The notes under the pieces: model-generated
Databases searched by the model: none
Told to the model about the DNA's origin: nothing
The model's input: the letters and a program-made list of their open reading frames with translations, nothing else
In this document: positions 45,801 through 57,951 of the stretch, in pieces
Layout of the letters: each line of letters begins with the position of its first letter
Numbering within the stretch: position 1 is the first letter of the stretch
Position numbers and translations under genes: made by a program
Assembly: GCF_032854445.1 (NCBI RefSeq)
Contig: NC_088307.1
Coordinates: 23,695,953-23,759,952 of the forward strand
Direction of reading: 5' to 3'
DNA length: 64,000 bases
Source: Liolophura sinensis
Taxonomy: Eukaryota > Mollusca > Polyplacophora > Chitonida > Chitonidae

Positions 45801-48800
45801 GTACAAATGTAGCTGGTTAACGTGGTCAGTGATGGGCTGATCGTCTTTAGACATGGACGGCATAGAGTTTGGGTGTTTAATAAACTCAGCTTACTTTAAT
45901 AAACTAATTTTTTTCTTCATGAATAGGCTTCATTATGGGATTCTCAGGAATCTGACCTTCAATCATGTGACAAAATTTTCATCCAGCTTTGTTGCTGTAA
46001 GTACGATGTAGGTACATGTAATTTTCATCCAGCTTTGTTGCTGTAAGTACAGTGTAGATACATGTAGGTAATATGCTTTTGAAGCTCATTATTTAGGGTT
46101 TGAATTAAACCAAAAGTCAAACTGGACATTTAAGGACCAGTACTATCTGAGATCTGCTGGTCCAACCACCAGTTTACTGGTCCTGACACAAAAAGATTTG
46201 TGTTTTTCTGATTTTTTGCTCAACTTGGAACTGCTAATCACAAATCATTTATCATTCTCAGTGGACGCAAATTTAAAATTTTGACATAAAAATACAACTC
46301 ATTATATGGATTTCTGTATTGCTGCCGATGCAAGGTTCTTCAAATTTTTGATAGACTTTACACCCTCATTTCTCGATAAGACATTTTTCTCTTAGAAGTT
46401 CTTGTTTTTTCTCTACTGGATTGTCGGAACAATATCTTACAAATCTACTGGTTGGACAGAAAATCCACTGTGGACCACCAGACCAGTGCAAATCTTGATC
46501 CCCAGTACTAGAATGTGTTTAAAGGCCAGTGTATCTGTAGATTGTATTAGTTTGTATCCAACCTTTGGCACGATTTGGCTGAAATATTGTCTACATGGCA
46601 TTAGGCCACAATCATTTCGTTATTTGTATCCAATCCAACATTAAAAGTTGAATTCCTGTCTAACTTTAAAAATTGAATTGCGTCCTGTACAGTGTATGAT
46701 GTCTGAAACAAAATCACGAAGACAGACATTCATTAGTTTGTTGATGGTACTACATTGTATACAAGGATATGTCTTGGCCAATATCATATGTATGTTCACC
46801 AATGTGGTCAATGTGAGCTCAAGTGAGTAATCGAGGGCACAAAAATATGTATCCTTGAGTACAGTGGAAAAATTAAAATACCAATCAAATGTACAAATAA
46901 ATATGTATTTACTTGGAAGTTCTCGTGCTGAATTATTGACATTGCAGGCAGTTGGCCTCAGCCTGTCTGGGGTTGCATGCTCTTGGTAATTTGTTTGCAG
47001 ATTAGCAGGAAAAGTCAGGCATTTTGTCTGATACCTGGATATGGGTGATTGTTTAATTACTTTCGGGCACTCTGGTTTTGATTCCTGCATGCATGGATTT
47101 TCATACTTCAGCAGTTATACAATATGTCTTCTCAGTTTAATTGAAATGCCTATAAAGCTTTTGCATTATGCTATGCTTATTGGTGGGCCAACAACATATT
47201 GCACATTGACATTTTGTGAGAAAACCTTTGAGTATAAAGTGCAAAAAATGTTGAGAATTTAAGGTAAGTTAATTATGTCCTAAACACCTTTCCACACCTA
47301 TTTTTGAACGCGCTGTCTGCCTGCCTTTAAACCTTTGAGAACTGTCAGTCAGTGAGTGCTGTCAAATATATCCGAGAGGTGAAAAGTTTGGCTGAGTAAA
47401 GTGTATAGGAGCTAACATGTAAGGAATGGTACATGTGTGTGTATGGTTGGCTGGGAGTTTTCTGCTTGACCATGGTCTACCACAGCTGGAAGAAGTACTT
47501 CAGTAAATATGCACCTACTCAATCCAAACCAGGTGCATCAGTTCAAGCAGAAAATGACAGAATCATTGGTTTATGTTCCCTGGGGGATAAAACCACATAC
47601 AGACATTAAACCCTGAGTCTCCAATCTTTTCACATATATGAAAAACCATCTTCCAGGGTAATTTGTGCACGTTTTGATTTTATTTTGGAGACAAAACTAC
47701 ACTGGCTGGTTTGGCCAATTTAGAGCTTCACGAAAAAATTTAAATTTTATTGATCTACACAGAGTAATACATTGTACTTTCAGAATATGCTTGCACCTTT
47801 GCAAACATGCGAAAAAGGTTTAAGTAGTGTTTGCCGTATTCACGTGCCACCTATTGTTAATAACATGGTATATATACATTTATTGATTTATTTGATTGGT
47901 GTTTTATGCCATACTCAAGAATATCTCACTGACATGACTTTGGCCAACATTGTGGTGGGGGGAAGCACTGTGCAGAGCCCCGTGGGAAACCCACAATTGT
48001 CCCACGAACGTGCTCTATATACATTGCACCACATATGTTGCTCTTGTGCAGGACTTTATCTGGTTTATTCCTGGCACTCCAGTTTAATATTCCTCCAAAA
48101 ATAAAACAAAATAAATCTCATTGATATCATTGAAAATTCTTGAGTGAGTGAGTTTTTAAGGTCAACCGGATGTCAGACACATGGGTTACAAATGTTCGAT
48201 CTTTCTGTGACATCATGACATCACAATTGCTTTCACCGGGAATGGAATGAAAAGTAACGTTCTCTCGAAAAGGGTGGTGGGACATGGGATGTATTGGATC
48301 CATGCGTTGGCTTACTTTCCGTCGGTATGACATGCATGTAAGTGTGTTTAGAAAAGTTTGTTAAAGGCCTATCTCTGGGCAGACTCTGCCCTTCTCCACC
48401 CATAAAATACTGACCACTGTGTTGTATGAGTGAAATCTTTTTGAGTATCACATTAAGACAACAAGACAAGATGAAAAGAAGAAAATAATACATGTTTTTT
48501 ATCATTTTTTCCAGGATTCTGGTACATACATTTACATATGTGTATAGTAATACCATATACTTTATGATGATAATCAGTTCTGTATTCTTGCAGTATCGCC
48601 ACAGTATGGTAACGGATCAGATTTCTTCTTGAGTATCACATTAAAATACCAGTCAGGAAAATAAAATATGAATTTATCATGTTTTTTAAGGATCTTTTAT
48701 GTACAATGTGTTTAAACAGCCTTGTATTCTTGGTTTGCAACCTTACCAAATCTGGTAACGAATCCAATTTCAGAAACCACAGTATAAGTCCTCTATCCTG

Positions 48801-51526
48801 TACATGCACCTGTTTATTAACAGTTAGACAATGATCCTGTATCTTCTGTGCAGGTAATTGCACTGAGCTACAAATTGCGTCAGATACTGCTGACATGTCT
48901 GAGTCGATCGGAGACCTATCGAACGACTGAACAACACTGGTTTATTGAGCAGATCATCCAAGGCATAATACAAGGCATGTTTGACCGCACACTGTCGCCC
49001 CGTGTCATCGGGTTGGGTGGGAAGCTTTTAGCGGGGACTTGGCCCATCGCTTGTCTTCACAGACATTGTTTGATGTCTGAATGGACAAGTGGATGATGGG
49101 AACTAAAGAGGTGCGGAATGGCCTTGATGGGCCAATCAATACGTGTCAGGTAGTCCCCTGTTCGACTGTGGCAGCGCTGGGAGCCGTGCCAGGGGTCGAT
49201 AGAGACTTCATTATGTAGATCAGTCGTAACTGGGTCAGGTCAGATGGTGGTGCCTTCGCGTGCGTAAAACTACCCACCCCAAGCAGAAATTACATACAGT
49301 TCTTCGATGGTCAACCTCTCCATGCACCATAACACGCGTCATGAGTGTTGGTATTTGGAATCATGATGACATTTCACCTCTTTAGTACTGTGGTTACTTT
49401 TCGTTTCATGCAGTCGATACACTGATGCAGTATAATTAGGACATTTAATACAGAAAACACTGCACATGTAATAGTGTGGTATTCCACTTCTCGACCAGGG
49501 CCCAGTATAATGACCAGTATGATGAGCAGTATAATGATGACAGTGTGTGTGTTAAAGTGTCACCTTTCCAGACATTTCCAGTGGATGACATGTATACCAA
49601 TGTTGTACATGTATATACCTTTACTACGTGTGAAGACCAGGAGTGTCTCACTAATATGGTCGCTGTGAGTTCAAGTCCAGCTCATGCTGGCTTCCTCTCT
49701 AGCTGTGCGTGGAAAGCTCTGTCAGCAATCTGTGCATGGTCGTGAGTGTCCCCCTGGCTCTCCCTCGGTTTCCTCCCACCATAATGCTGGCCGCTGTCGT
49801 ATTAGTGAAATATTCTTGAGTACGGGGTAAAACACCTTTCAGATAGATTATACACATACGGAAATACAAATACAAAATACGGATAAATTTAAATATACAT
49901 ATATTGTCATCATAGAGGCATTCTACAGAGAGCACAGATCTACCTGTAGGTCTTACTGTTACATGTAGTAAATTATGCACAGTGTACAGCTTATCATGCA
50001 GCTATAGATGCAACAACAACACACATTAAGCGAGTGTGTGCTTGTGTAGGGGTAACGATATACAGTTACATACAAATTTTTTGACCAGTGCACTGTGAAC
50101 ACATTGAGAAATGCACGTGTATTATTACACTATTAACGAAGGTACATGTACATGTAAGTTCTAGAAATACAGGTACACTGTATTTGTATTACTACTGCAC
50201 TGCTCTGTTTTACAAGTCAGCTGCTTTCATAGACAGTCACAAGTGGTGTATTTACTTACATATACAGTTACTTACATGTGCACCTACATGTATAATGAAA
50301 GTTCATGTATCATGTGTATGTGTATATTGTCCTTGTGCCAAGATTCTAGGGAGCATGTTTTATGTTAACCTACATGTAGCCTATCACTTCATGAAATACA
50401 TGCCAATTAACTTGAGCAATCTACATGTTATGAAGACTTCTATTTAACTGGAGTTTTTACAGTACATCTAACAACTGTGACACGTAAAAAAAAAAATGGG
50501 ATTCACAACGCGTACAGCTCGACCCGACAGACCTGATGACTTTACACCACCGTTGAGGCGGAGCAACTGGATATGTCACTGACACATCTTGGTCAAATAA
50601 GGGCTAATAAATTTCCCGCAGAAGCCATTTTATTGGGCTGTTGTAAGGGTGCAGTGATTGAGCTCTTCTTGCATCATAGCATTTATTACATGCACAGTAT
50701 ACAATTACATGGAGCTTGTGCGCTTATGCAACATGTTTCAAATGTCAGAGTTTACCCCGTGGAATTTGATTTTGGCAATTGGCTTGATGAAGTAGCTGTT
50801 ATATCAGCCTGTTGCTTCAACGGAATTCTTATGGTAGAATGACGGCATGAAAGATTTGAACAGAGCGAGGTACAAGATAAGGGCCACTGAGCGTGTGCAA
50901 GATTTGCGTGAAGCAGAGGAACTGGGAACTATGTGCAAATACCCAGGTTTTCTCAGTGGTGATCTGATATTGCTCAAAACTGCTTGGTTTTGCTGTTATT
51001 TGGAACTGCATTTGTAACAAGCAGAAATTTGAATGGCTGATAATTGAAGTTACAGAACTATTCTCAGTTCTCGAGGATTTTTATGTCTTTGTGTTTTGTA
51101 TGAAGTGTCACCTGACCCATGCCTTTTGTGATGATGTTTCGTGAGCAATCTTGTGGGCATGCATATCCAGCTTGAAACTGAGTTGCCATTGCATAAACAG
51201 GAAAATCTATGTCATTTAAACTGTGCTGTATTTTAGACAGACTCATTCTTGATATGGACATGTTTAAGTATGCCGTATTTCACATTTTCCATTGAAAGCA
51301 CAACGTGGGTTGTAACCATCATGTACATGTACAGTATATCCTCCCAAATCCTCCCCAAATACATGTACTTACACATGTAAGGACATAAAGGGCATTTCAT
51401 TGATTACATCGCTTTTGAAGGCATATTGTTCCTTTTAAATGACATGGTATATAATCCACAAGCCATTTCAGATATCAGATAGCAATCGGAGAAAAAATAT
51501 GTCACATGGAGGCTAGCTGCGCTATG

Positions 51527-51589
<63 letters not shown>

Positions 51590-54500
51590 GCATTAAACGC
51601 ATGTTAGTGTCTGGCCACAAGGACACCTTACCCTTATAAGGTGTACTAGCGGTACACTTGAGGTACATCTGAGGTGTACCATTGGGGTGTAGCATATCTG
51701 AACTGAGGTGTGTTCATGGTATATTTGAGGTGTATCTGAGGTGCATTGAAGCTGTAGTTGAGGTACTGCCAATTATGCAAATTACATGAGGCTTTCTAGC
51801 TCCTTGATCAAAATTTAGTGCTACTCTTTCTCTATGCTTATGCATAATTGGGTTGTTTTCCCACAGCCTGGAATATATATACATCTTGTTCGGGGTAACC
51901 ATCTTGGAATAATCAGGGGTAAATATATCCGTGCTCTGTGATTGGTCAGTATTTGCACACTGTCAAGTCAGTATAGGGTGAGACAATGGCTTATATTTAT
52001 TTAGTAAACATCTTTTTTTTTGCACAAAAACATTTGTATCTTTGTACTCACCATTTTGTCTGAAGTAAAATATGAGTCTAGTTTTAAAACTTTAAAAAGA
52101 GATTGAGGTGTACCTGAGGTATATGACCACTAAATTATAATCAAAGTTTCTAAGATGCACTTGAGGTACATCTTCTAAGTGTTGATATTTTTCAAAGGTG
52201 TATTTGAGGTACATTGTATCGTGTACAGAACCGCTCAGACACTCGCAAAGTTTCTAAGGTGTACCTGAGGTATATCATTCATTTTTTTTAACTTTCAAAT
52301 TTTCTGAGGGTACATCTGAAGTATAGGTATATGACTAGGAAGTACAGTGCACCTCAGATAATATAGATTGGGTGTATACCTCATCTATACCTCACACTGA
52401 GTTGTACACCTCATGTCTGTAAGGGGTTTCTTAAAGAGGAGCTCTAAACAATAAGCAAGATTAAAAAGCTTTACCCTCGGGTATAAGAAGCACAAAGGAT
52501 ATTTTTTAAAATTTTTTTTAAAACAAGACAAAAGCTGATTGAAAATATTGACTGGCGGCTAAATTACGAGGTCATGCCGTCACAACTGATAAGGTTTGTG
52601 TGAGTGCTTGACAATATGCCTGTGTTTTACAAGCATATACACCGTTCAAACCTTCAAGATAAAGTTTTCGGTGTTCTGGACTCAAAGAAAAACATCTTTG
52701 TAAAGATGGCATGTAGTGATGGCATATGTCATTGGTTTGGTTATAATGGCTGCCGGCAGGCTTTAACAACTGAATAAATTCATCAGGCAGATCTCAATAT
52801 TTCCTTCTGCTGATATTAAGGGGCTTTGCGCATATGGCATGCACGTGTGTAAACTCAAAGGAATCATTTTTGTACTAATTTTGAGTGAGTTTGAGCAGAA
52901 TTGTTCCTCTGGAGTTTTTCCTGTAAGATAGAGGCACGTCTGTGTGTGCTGGTCACCGTGCTCTAGGTCATAGTCAAATAAAACCAATTAACCATGAATG
53001 GTCATCAACTCTTTCGAGGCAGAAAAAAACCCTGACAGACCCGAGCAGTGCTAAAGCCAGTCGATAGAGAAAGGAGCGGGAGCGCTTTACTTTGATAACG
53101 CGAAGCGTTACAATGGAGATCTCCTAGCAGCCTTTCACACCGAACCAGCGCAGTGACGCGGCAATTCCGAAAAATCAGTCTCCCTATCCACTTACCCTGA
53201 TTAGTTTCAGTTCCTCACAGGACGCGATGCTCTAAGCTTTTTACCTTTTTATTTCTTCACTTCGTGTTTAACTTCGCAAACGTGCTCACTGGAATGTTTG
53301 ATATCAGAGTAAAAACAAATATGAACGAATGCATTACCTCAATTATCTAAACAAGATTTGCTAGGATGATCAGAAGAAAAAAACATCCTTACAATTGGAA
53401 AACTTGTTTTTGAAACTAGTTGGAAGATTCTATCTTTTCAAACTAGCTAGGATCCAATTTAACAAATGAAGTAACTGTCAGCTGTGTTGAATTACACCAA
53501 GTTTATTTACACATGGATTCATAGACTCCAGATTTTTGACAATAAAGTTGAAAAGTTAAGGCTTTTTATTTCCTTAATAACATGAGGTTTTTGTCATGTT
53601 TTCAAATTAATTCAGTAATTACTGCATAATCAGTTAATTAATACCACACATAATTAAGAGTTTGCTGCAAGAACATGTAACGTGTTGTCATTGATACAAC
53701 ATTGCTTTTTGATTTGTATTTCTCTATTTGATTGGTGTTTAACACAGTACTCAAGAATGTTTCGCTTTACGACAGCGATCGGCATTATGGTGAGAGTTAA
53801 CCGGGCCAAATACTGACAGTGTTAGAAAAGTGTTAGAGTGCTGGGCCATGTTACTTTTGGCAACCCATTAACCTACAGGCAGTTTTAATATATGATTTAC
53901 ATTGCTTTTCTTCCATATTAACTGCAGCAGGTGCGCATATGAAATAGAAACTTTCAGTGTCGTTTGTCATAACACATCAGATAAATGCATTAACTTTTTA
54001 CTGTTGATCCACGATTTACAATTTAAAGAGTGCATTAAAATTGGACCCTCTCCATGCATTAAGCAACAGTCAAACAAATAATGAAATATTTCCCTATTGA
54101 ACAATTAAGTGCGTTCACATAAAACGAGTTATTCATTTCTAGTGTTCTAGCTGTTTGTCTGTTAACAGTTCTGGTCCTTCAAATTCCCTTATGTCATTCC
54201 AAAAAAGTAAGTGGACAAAATTGACACAAAATGAAATGAAATTTTAACTTTAAGCATTAGATTTTAATTTAAATTTTGAAAATCACTTCAAGAGCCTTAA
54301 TTTTTCATTTTAAGAGTTTACAGTTTTTCCTGTTTGATATCATTGTAATGGCATGGTTAATTATGTTTAGAATTCCTTGTAGAGGATTTTTTCTGCTGCT
54401 TTTGTTAAGAATATGATGATACCATCAGCAGGGAAAAACTTTTAAAGTTTTTGTATGGATGTTTTCAAAATCTGTTTTACTGTAAGTAGATGAAAAATCA

Positions 54501-55285
54501 AAACTTAATGCAACAAGTAAACTTTCCATCTGAATATTGCCCGGATGAATTTTCTTAAGAACACTGTGTGATCCATGTGAGAATTTATCCCGCATAGACA
54601 AATGCTCCACTTTTCGATGGACAACAACAGTCATGTGGGGTACACATATATATTATGGAATCCTCCAAACTTGTAATCTCATTGGTAACGGGCCTTATAT
54701 TCGCATTGAAGCAGTGCTGATGTAACTGCCTGAGCCTCACTGAGGAGGCCCTCCTCTCCCACCCACATGTGAAAATGGGAGCTCTATACACGTACACATC
54801 TGACGAATCCAATAAGACATTGTGTGTAACAAATGTTACAATGGATGATGTCAGTAAATGTATGTTTTTTATCATAAGATTAATTTTGTTCTTAGACATT
54901 AAGTAATGACTCTATACAAAATGGCCGCCGTCGTTTAAGTGAAATATTCTTGAGTACAGCGTAAAACACCAATCAAATAAATAAATCTATACAAAATGAG
55001 CACTGGTATTAAGATAAAAAAAAATACTTGTCTTAGTATGACCCTGACTGATTTTATACCTGTGTTTTTGCTTTTTAATGAATAGATTTCCATTCCCTGA
55101 CAATTGTGTTATCTGTAGTACATGTCTGTCTGTTCGTCTGTGTGTTACAGTGTATGCCAGGCCTGGGCACAAAAGTTCTGTATGAGCTTCTCTACACCCA
55201 TCCCACCAAGATCATGGTGCTCACAGGCTGTAGTAGTGTCTCCACATTCGTGGCTCAAGCTGCCAAAATGTGGAACCTGGTTGTG
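30389..55285 (+). CDS. GABBR1: GABA-B receptor subunit 1, first two coding exons (partial)
   Basis: Exons are 30389-30661 (91 residues) and 55151-55285 (45 residues). Donors are CAG|GTAAAA and GTG|GTAAGT, and the acceptor is TGTTACAG; both junctions are phase 0. The product is the ligand-binding subunit of the metabotropic GABA-B receptor, a class C GPCR of the neuronal plasma membrane. Visible are a hydrophobic leader ([12 protein letters not shown], residues ~21-32) and the start of the Venus-flytrap domain: [27 protein letters not shown], then in exon 2 [11 protein letters not shown] and GCSSVST, and AAKMWNL. GGW and GCSSVST contain positions that contact agonist in mammalian GABBR1, and GCSSVST distinguishes subunit 1 from subunit 2. 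No sushi repeats precede the flytrap, so this corresponds to a 1b-like N-terminus. Later exons lie right of the window. Confidence 0.93.
32208..32276 (+). mobile_element. SINE head fragment
   Basis: Only the tRNA-like 5' part: GGGTCTCCGTGGCCTAGTGA through AGGAGCCTCTTGCCAATG. It stops before the B-box region. Confidence 0.7.
33337..33817 (-). mobile_element. MITE family 1 copy, reversed
   Basis: Starts TTAAAGGAGAAGGAATGATG (TTAA at 33337-33340), the inverted form of the right end of 58705-59288. It continues with AAATATTTTTGTATGG and AAGGATGTGATGCATGTC and ends near AAAATTATTTTCAAGTGTC, where the far terminus is lost. Confidence 0.7.
34841..34972 (+). mobile_element. SINE copy, 3' half
   Basis: AGCAACCTGCGGATGGTCGT through AAACACCAATC and an (AAAT)n tail; the head is missing. 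Confidence 0.9.
37430..38100. repeat. 30-bp minisatellite, about 22 copies
   Basis: Unit CACACCACAGGAAGACACAG plus TATGGACTGG. One unit near 37875 is shortened. It is followed by a (CA)n run at 38104-38124. Divisibility by three creates long false reading frames on both strands. Confidence 0.96.
38962..39160 (+). repeat. Dispersed repeat, family F copy
   Basis: The clearest copy: CTAATTCTTCAACC start, TTTGAAACATTCTGGGAGAA, TGGGGTGTAGAGAAATAA, CAGTTTTATCAAGCTTGCAT and CCACTGAAATAAGTGCTT. Confidence 0.65.
39678..39900 (-). mobile_element. SINE copy, near full length
   Basis: Tail TTTATTTATTTGATTGGTGT to GAGAGACTCCTGGGTCATTG. The last part of the head (A-box side) is missing. Confidence 0.9.
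40190..40480. repeat. Dispersed repeat, family G copy 2
   Basis: Shares CATATGAAAGAGCAACT with 2052-2215 and GGAGACAAAACTACATTGG with 47600-47790. Confidence 0.5.
40499..40743 (-). mobile_element. SINE copy, full length
   Basis: Complete from the tail to the head ending CCAAGGAGGCCCC; a short deletion in the body removes the GGGCAGAGCC segment. Confidence 0.92.
40849..41108 (+). mobile_element. Second tRNA-derived SINE family
   Basis: A tRNA-like head carries an A-box-like TAGCACAGTTGGTAGAGCG and a B-box-like GGATCAATCC. The acceptor arms do not pair, so it is not a tRNA gene. A different body follows (TATCAGTATAATGGCTCAGG, GCGTCTCAGTGAAGCAGCAC, AAATCAGTCCTG). It shares nothing with the main SINE beyond the tRNA origin. 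The body resembles conserved central domains known from mollusc SINEs; the exact family is not determined. Confidence 0.65.
42257..42508 (+). mobile_element. SINE copy, full length, 3' end altered
   Basis: Head AGGCTTCTGTGGCTTAGTAG with B box GGGTTCAAGTCCAGC. The 3' end reads TGGCAGAGAATTATAAAG in place of the consensus AAAACACCAATC. Confidence 0.88.
42803..42834. repeat. (TA)n microsatellite
   Basis: About 16 uninterrupted TA units. Confidence 0.95.
42860..42968 (+). mobile_element. SINE fragment, 3' part
   Basis: GGATTCCCCTAGGCTCTGCC through TGTTCTTGAGCAAGGC and AAAACAC. A tacatgtacatgta block interrupts the body at about 42917-42930. Confidence 0.75.
43113..43975. repeat. Separated direct repeat pair
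   Basis: About 90 bp at 43113-43205 recurs at 43858-43975. Shared strings include TTACAGAAAC, CACCAGAATGCT and GCAGTGGCCTAATGG.AGGCATTTT (with a gap). Class unknown; possibly two ends of one element. Confidence 0.5.
44373..44532 (+). mobile_element. SINE copy lacking head
   Basis: CATGCTGGCTTCCTCTCCGG through AAACACCAATCGAATAAATA. Confidence 0.9.
47600..47790. repeat. Dispersed repeat, family G copy 3
   Basis: Shares TTTGGAGACAAAACTACACT and GGCCAATTT with 40190-40480. Confidence 0.5.
47878..48003 (-). mobile_element. SINE fragment, 3' half
   Basis: TTTATTTGATTGGTGTTTTA through GTGGGAAACCCACAATTG. Head absent. Confidence 0.85.
49635..49848 (+). mobile_element. SINE copy lacking extreme 5' end
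   Basis: GACCAGGAGTGTCTCACTAA, then B box GAGTTCAAGTCCAGC, through to TTGAGTACGGGGTAAAACAC. Confidence 0.9.
51527..51583. repeat. (TA)n microsatellite
   Basis: About 27 uninterrupted TA units; the longest dinucleotide run in the window. Confidence 0.95.
51640..52420. repeat. Degenerate GAGGTGTACCTGAGGTAT tract
   Basis: Roughly 15 irregularly spaced variants of GAGGTGTACCTGAGGTAT or half-units (GAGGTACAT, GGTGTATCTGAGGTG) occur over 780 bp with unique sequence between. It looks like an old, decayed tandem array. Confidence 0.6.
53722..53807 (-). mobile_element. SINE fragment, 3' end
   Basis: CTATTTGATTGGTGTTTAAC through TTATGGTGAGAGTTAACCGG. Confidence 0.8.
54921..54987 (+). mobile_element. 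SINE fragment, extreme 3' end
   Basis: ATGGCCGCCGTCGTTTAAGT through AAACACCAATCAAATAAATA, 160 bp upstream of GABBR1 exon 2. Confidence 0.88.
55151..55285 (+). CDS. GABBR1: GABBR1 coding exon 2
   Basis: 45 codons, phase 0 at both ends. It encodes [35 protein letters not shown] and WNLVV, collinear with the mammalian GABBR1 flytrap segment ending WNLIV. GCSSVST forms part of the ligand pocket in the family. Confidence 0.95.
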
Positions 55286-56273
55286 GTAAGTATGGAACTC
55301 ATTAAACATGTTGAAATACAAAAGGACAAATAATGTACCCTTTTATGTATTATCCTTTTAGGCAACTTCTTTTCTGGATACTGATTATATTGAAAGCTGC
55401 TGAGCCAACTTCAGTGAAACTTCATCCATGGATTCAATGGCGGTCCTCCATTTATAGTCTCATTAGAAACCGTACAAATGACCTTGACATTAGGCTTTTT
55501 AGCGGATATGGACACAGTGCTTCCAAAACAATATACATGTATACTGTGCAAATGTATATTTAAATATACATGTATATATATATCCTTGTTGTTGGGGGAC
55601 ATGCATGCTGTGTCTGGAATTATGACCTGGACAGCTGAAGAGACAAGGGATTTTGGCTAAAACAGCTTGATAGGTTCAACCAAAGCTTATGGCTCTATGA
55701 AAGGATTTCCTAATGAGAATGCCTACTGTATTTATTGGCAGCAAATGTTACAATGCTTTCATCTCATCATAGTGACATCCAAAGTGGTAAATATACATGG
55801 AACATGTATCTGTGTACTCCAGAGCATACAAAAATCTGCAAGGTTGTCAAGTTCTGTTTTTCCTGGGAAACCACACTGGCCCTGATGTCCATTAATGCTC
55901 TTGTTGCTGATAGTTATGATTAGGTGTTACCCCCGTGGCGTACGTGCATATACTGAACACTTCAGGGCCCAGGGTACGCCAAGATCAACTCTTTTAATTG
56001 TTAGGATACACGAGGGACAGTTTTATAGTCCCAAGCTTGCATGGACAGAGAATAATCTGCAATATGTAACACATCAGAAAGTTTGTCAGTAACTTGCCAA
56101 AGGTGGGTGGTTTAATTATCCCCCAGGCATTCCAGTTTCCTCCACTCATAATACTGACTGCCATCGGATAAGTGAAATTTTCTGACATTAAGCAACAGTC
56201 AGTCAGTGAAATTTCCCCCATGTCTCCAACTGTTCTTAAGGGTTTTTGTTTGCAGTCCAGTTCATTTGTCACA

Positions 56274-56504
56274 CGCTCAGTCGGAGCGCAGCGTAATGAC
56301 CCAGGAGTCTCTCACCAATGCGGTTGCTTGTGAGTTCAAGTCCAGCTCATGCTGGCTGCCTCTCCAGCTGTACATGGGAAGGTCAGGCAGCAACCTGCAG
56401 ATGGTCATGGATTTCCCCTGGGCTCTGCCCGGTTTCCACCCACCATAATGCTGGCCGCCATCGTATAAGTGAAATATTCTTGAGTACGGCGTAAAACACC
56501 AATC

Positions 56505-56534
<30 letters not shown>
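56274..56534 (+). mobile_element. SINE copy, full length
   Basis: Head CGCTCAGTCGGAGCGCAGCG, B box GAGTTCAAGTCCAGC, intact 3' domain and a long (AAAT)n tail. One of the youngest-looking copies. Confidence 0.94.
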
Positions 56535-56537
<3 letters not shown>

Positions 56538-56731
56538 GTCACACTCAGGATATCATGTACATGTGTCTTTCAGCCAAACCTCTAAACAATCTAGTGGATA
56601 AATTTCAGTGGTTGATGGTCAGTCAATCCAAATGAATATCTTTATAGTCCTGGCTAAAATTCATTCAAAGCAGCTGACCTTTGTCACAAAATGAAAGACA
56701 TCCACATGTAATCTTGGGTATGGCACATTTT

Positions 56732-56978
56732 GATTTATTTATTTATTTGATTGGTGTTTTATGCCGAACTCAAGAATACTTCACTTATACGATTGCGGCC
56801 AGCATTATGGTGGGTGGAAACCGGGCAGAGCCTGGGGGGAAGCCCACGACCATCTGCAGGTTGCTGGAGAGGAAGCCAGCATGAGCAGGGCTTGAACTCA
56901 CAGCGACCATATTGGTGAGAGACTCCTGTGTCATAACGCTGCGCTAGTGCGCTAATCAACTGAGCCACAGAGGCCCCC
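56732..56978 (-). mobile_element. SINE copy, full length with small deletion
   Basis: Tail TTTATTTATTTATTTGATTG through TGAGCCACAGAGGCCCCCC. The deletion removes the GCAGACCTTCCCACGTACGG segment. It is inverted relative to 56274-56534, about 200 bp away. Confidence 0.93.
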
Positions 56979-57951
56979 CACCCCCCGGTATGGCATATTC
57001 AAGCACCAATAAAATAAATACCTAATTAGCTAATATTTGTGAAGAGAAATTTTACTGGCACTTGGCTCTCTATAAAATATTATGAAGTCCTGTAATTTTC
57101 CTCTCTGTTAAATTTCTGAACTGACATGTAGTACTGTAGTTGATCCAAAATTTCAAATATGATCAAGTTTAATGGTGTTAATTAGTTCTGTTAATCTTAA
57201 AAATATGTTTTATGGTTTGTTAGGAAGATAAAATGAAACCCCAATTGAAAAAATATAATATTTTAGGACTTAAATTTGCCTCTAAAATGCATTTTTTTTT
57301 TATTCAAATTATTTAGGGAGAATACGGTAATCTCTGGTGTCTCTGCATATTTATAATAATGTGACCTTCATGGGTTTACAACCACATATAACTTGTTCAG
57401 CCACTATCATATAAAGCGGTTTTTATTTCCTGGACTGTCTGGGAGACTTGAACGCAGGGATTTGATGGAAATGCAGTATTAGACCCCGGGGAACACCTTT
57501 TGGCATGACATAATGTTGTAGTCTCTATAGTGTTCCTGTCAACTCTTATGGCTGGACATTTATTTGTGTGTTTAAACCTTCTCCTACCTTATCCAATGAC
57601 CATCATGTATAGCAGTGTTTATACTTGCACTGGGAGTTGGTAGTAATACAATATAGGGCCCTGGGGAACTGCTTTTGGTGAAACAGGATGGACTTTAGGA
57701 CCTTTAGACACTGTTTAAAGGTTTATAGATTATGGTCTATTATAGATTATTGATCTGTGCTTTTAGTGGACTGTTGCAGGACAGAAAAACGCCTTTCTAA
57801 TGGCCTCCTGTTATACTGCTAGAGCCAAGGCCATCATTAGAAATGTGCTTGTTATAATGTCAGGGGTAACCCTGATCTAGGATCTGTTTCATTCTTCCTT
57901 GCTTAGCGTTCATCACTGAAATCTGGAACTCGGTCTGTTCAATAGTGCTGT

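Larger units (their letters stand above)
30662..55150 (+). other. GABBR1: GABBR1 intron 1 (24.5 kb)
   Basis: A large first coding intron splitting lobe 1 of the flytrap. It holds SINEs in both orientations, MITE family 1 (33337-33817), a 30-bp minisatellite (37430-38100), dispersed repeats F and G, AT microsatellites (42803-42834, 51527-51583), a second SINE family (40849-41108), a degenerate GAGGTGTACCTGAGGTAT tract (51640-52420) and GC-richer islands at 38420-38760, 41440-41870, 48880-49280 and 53030-53240. Short tacatgtacatgta palindromes are frequent. No further exon was recognised. The stretch 30662-32200 has no identified element. Confidence 0.8.
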
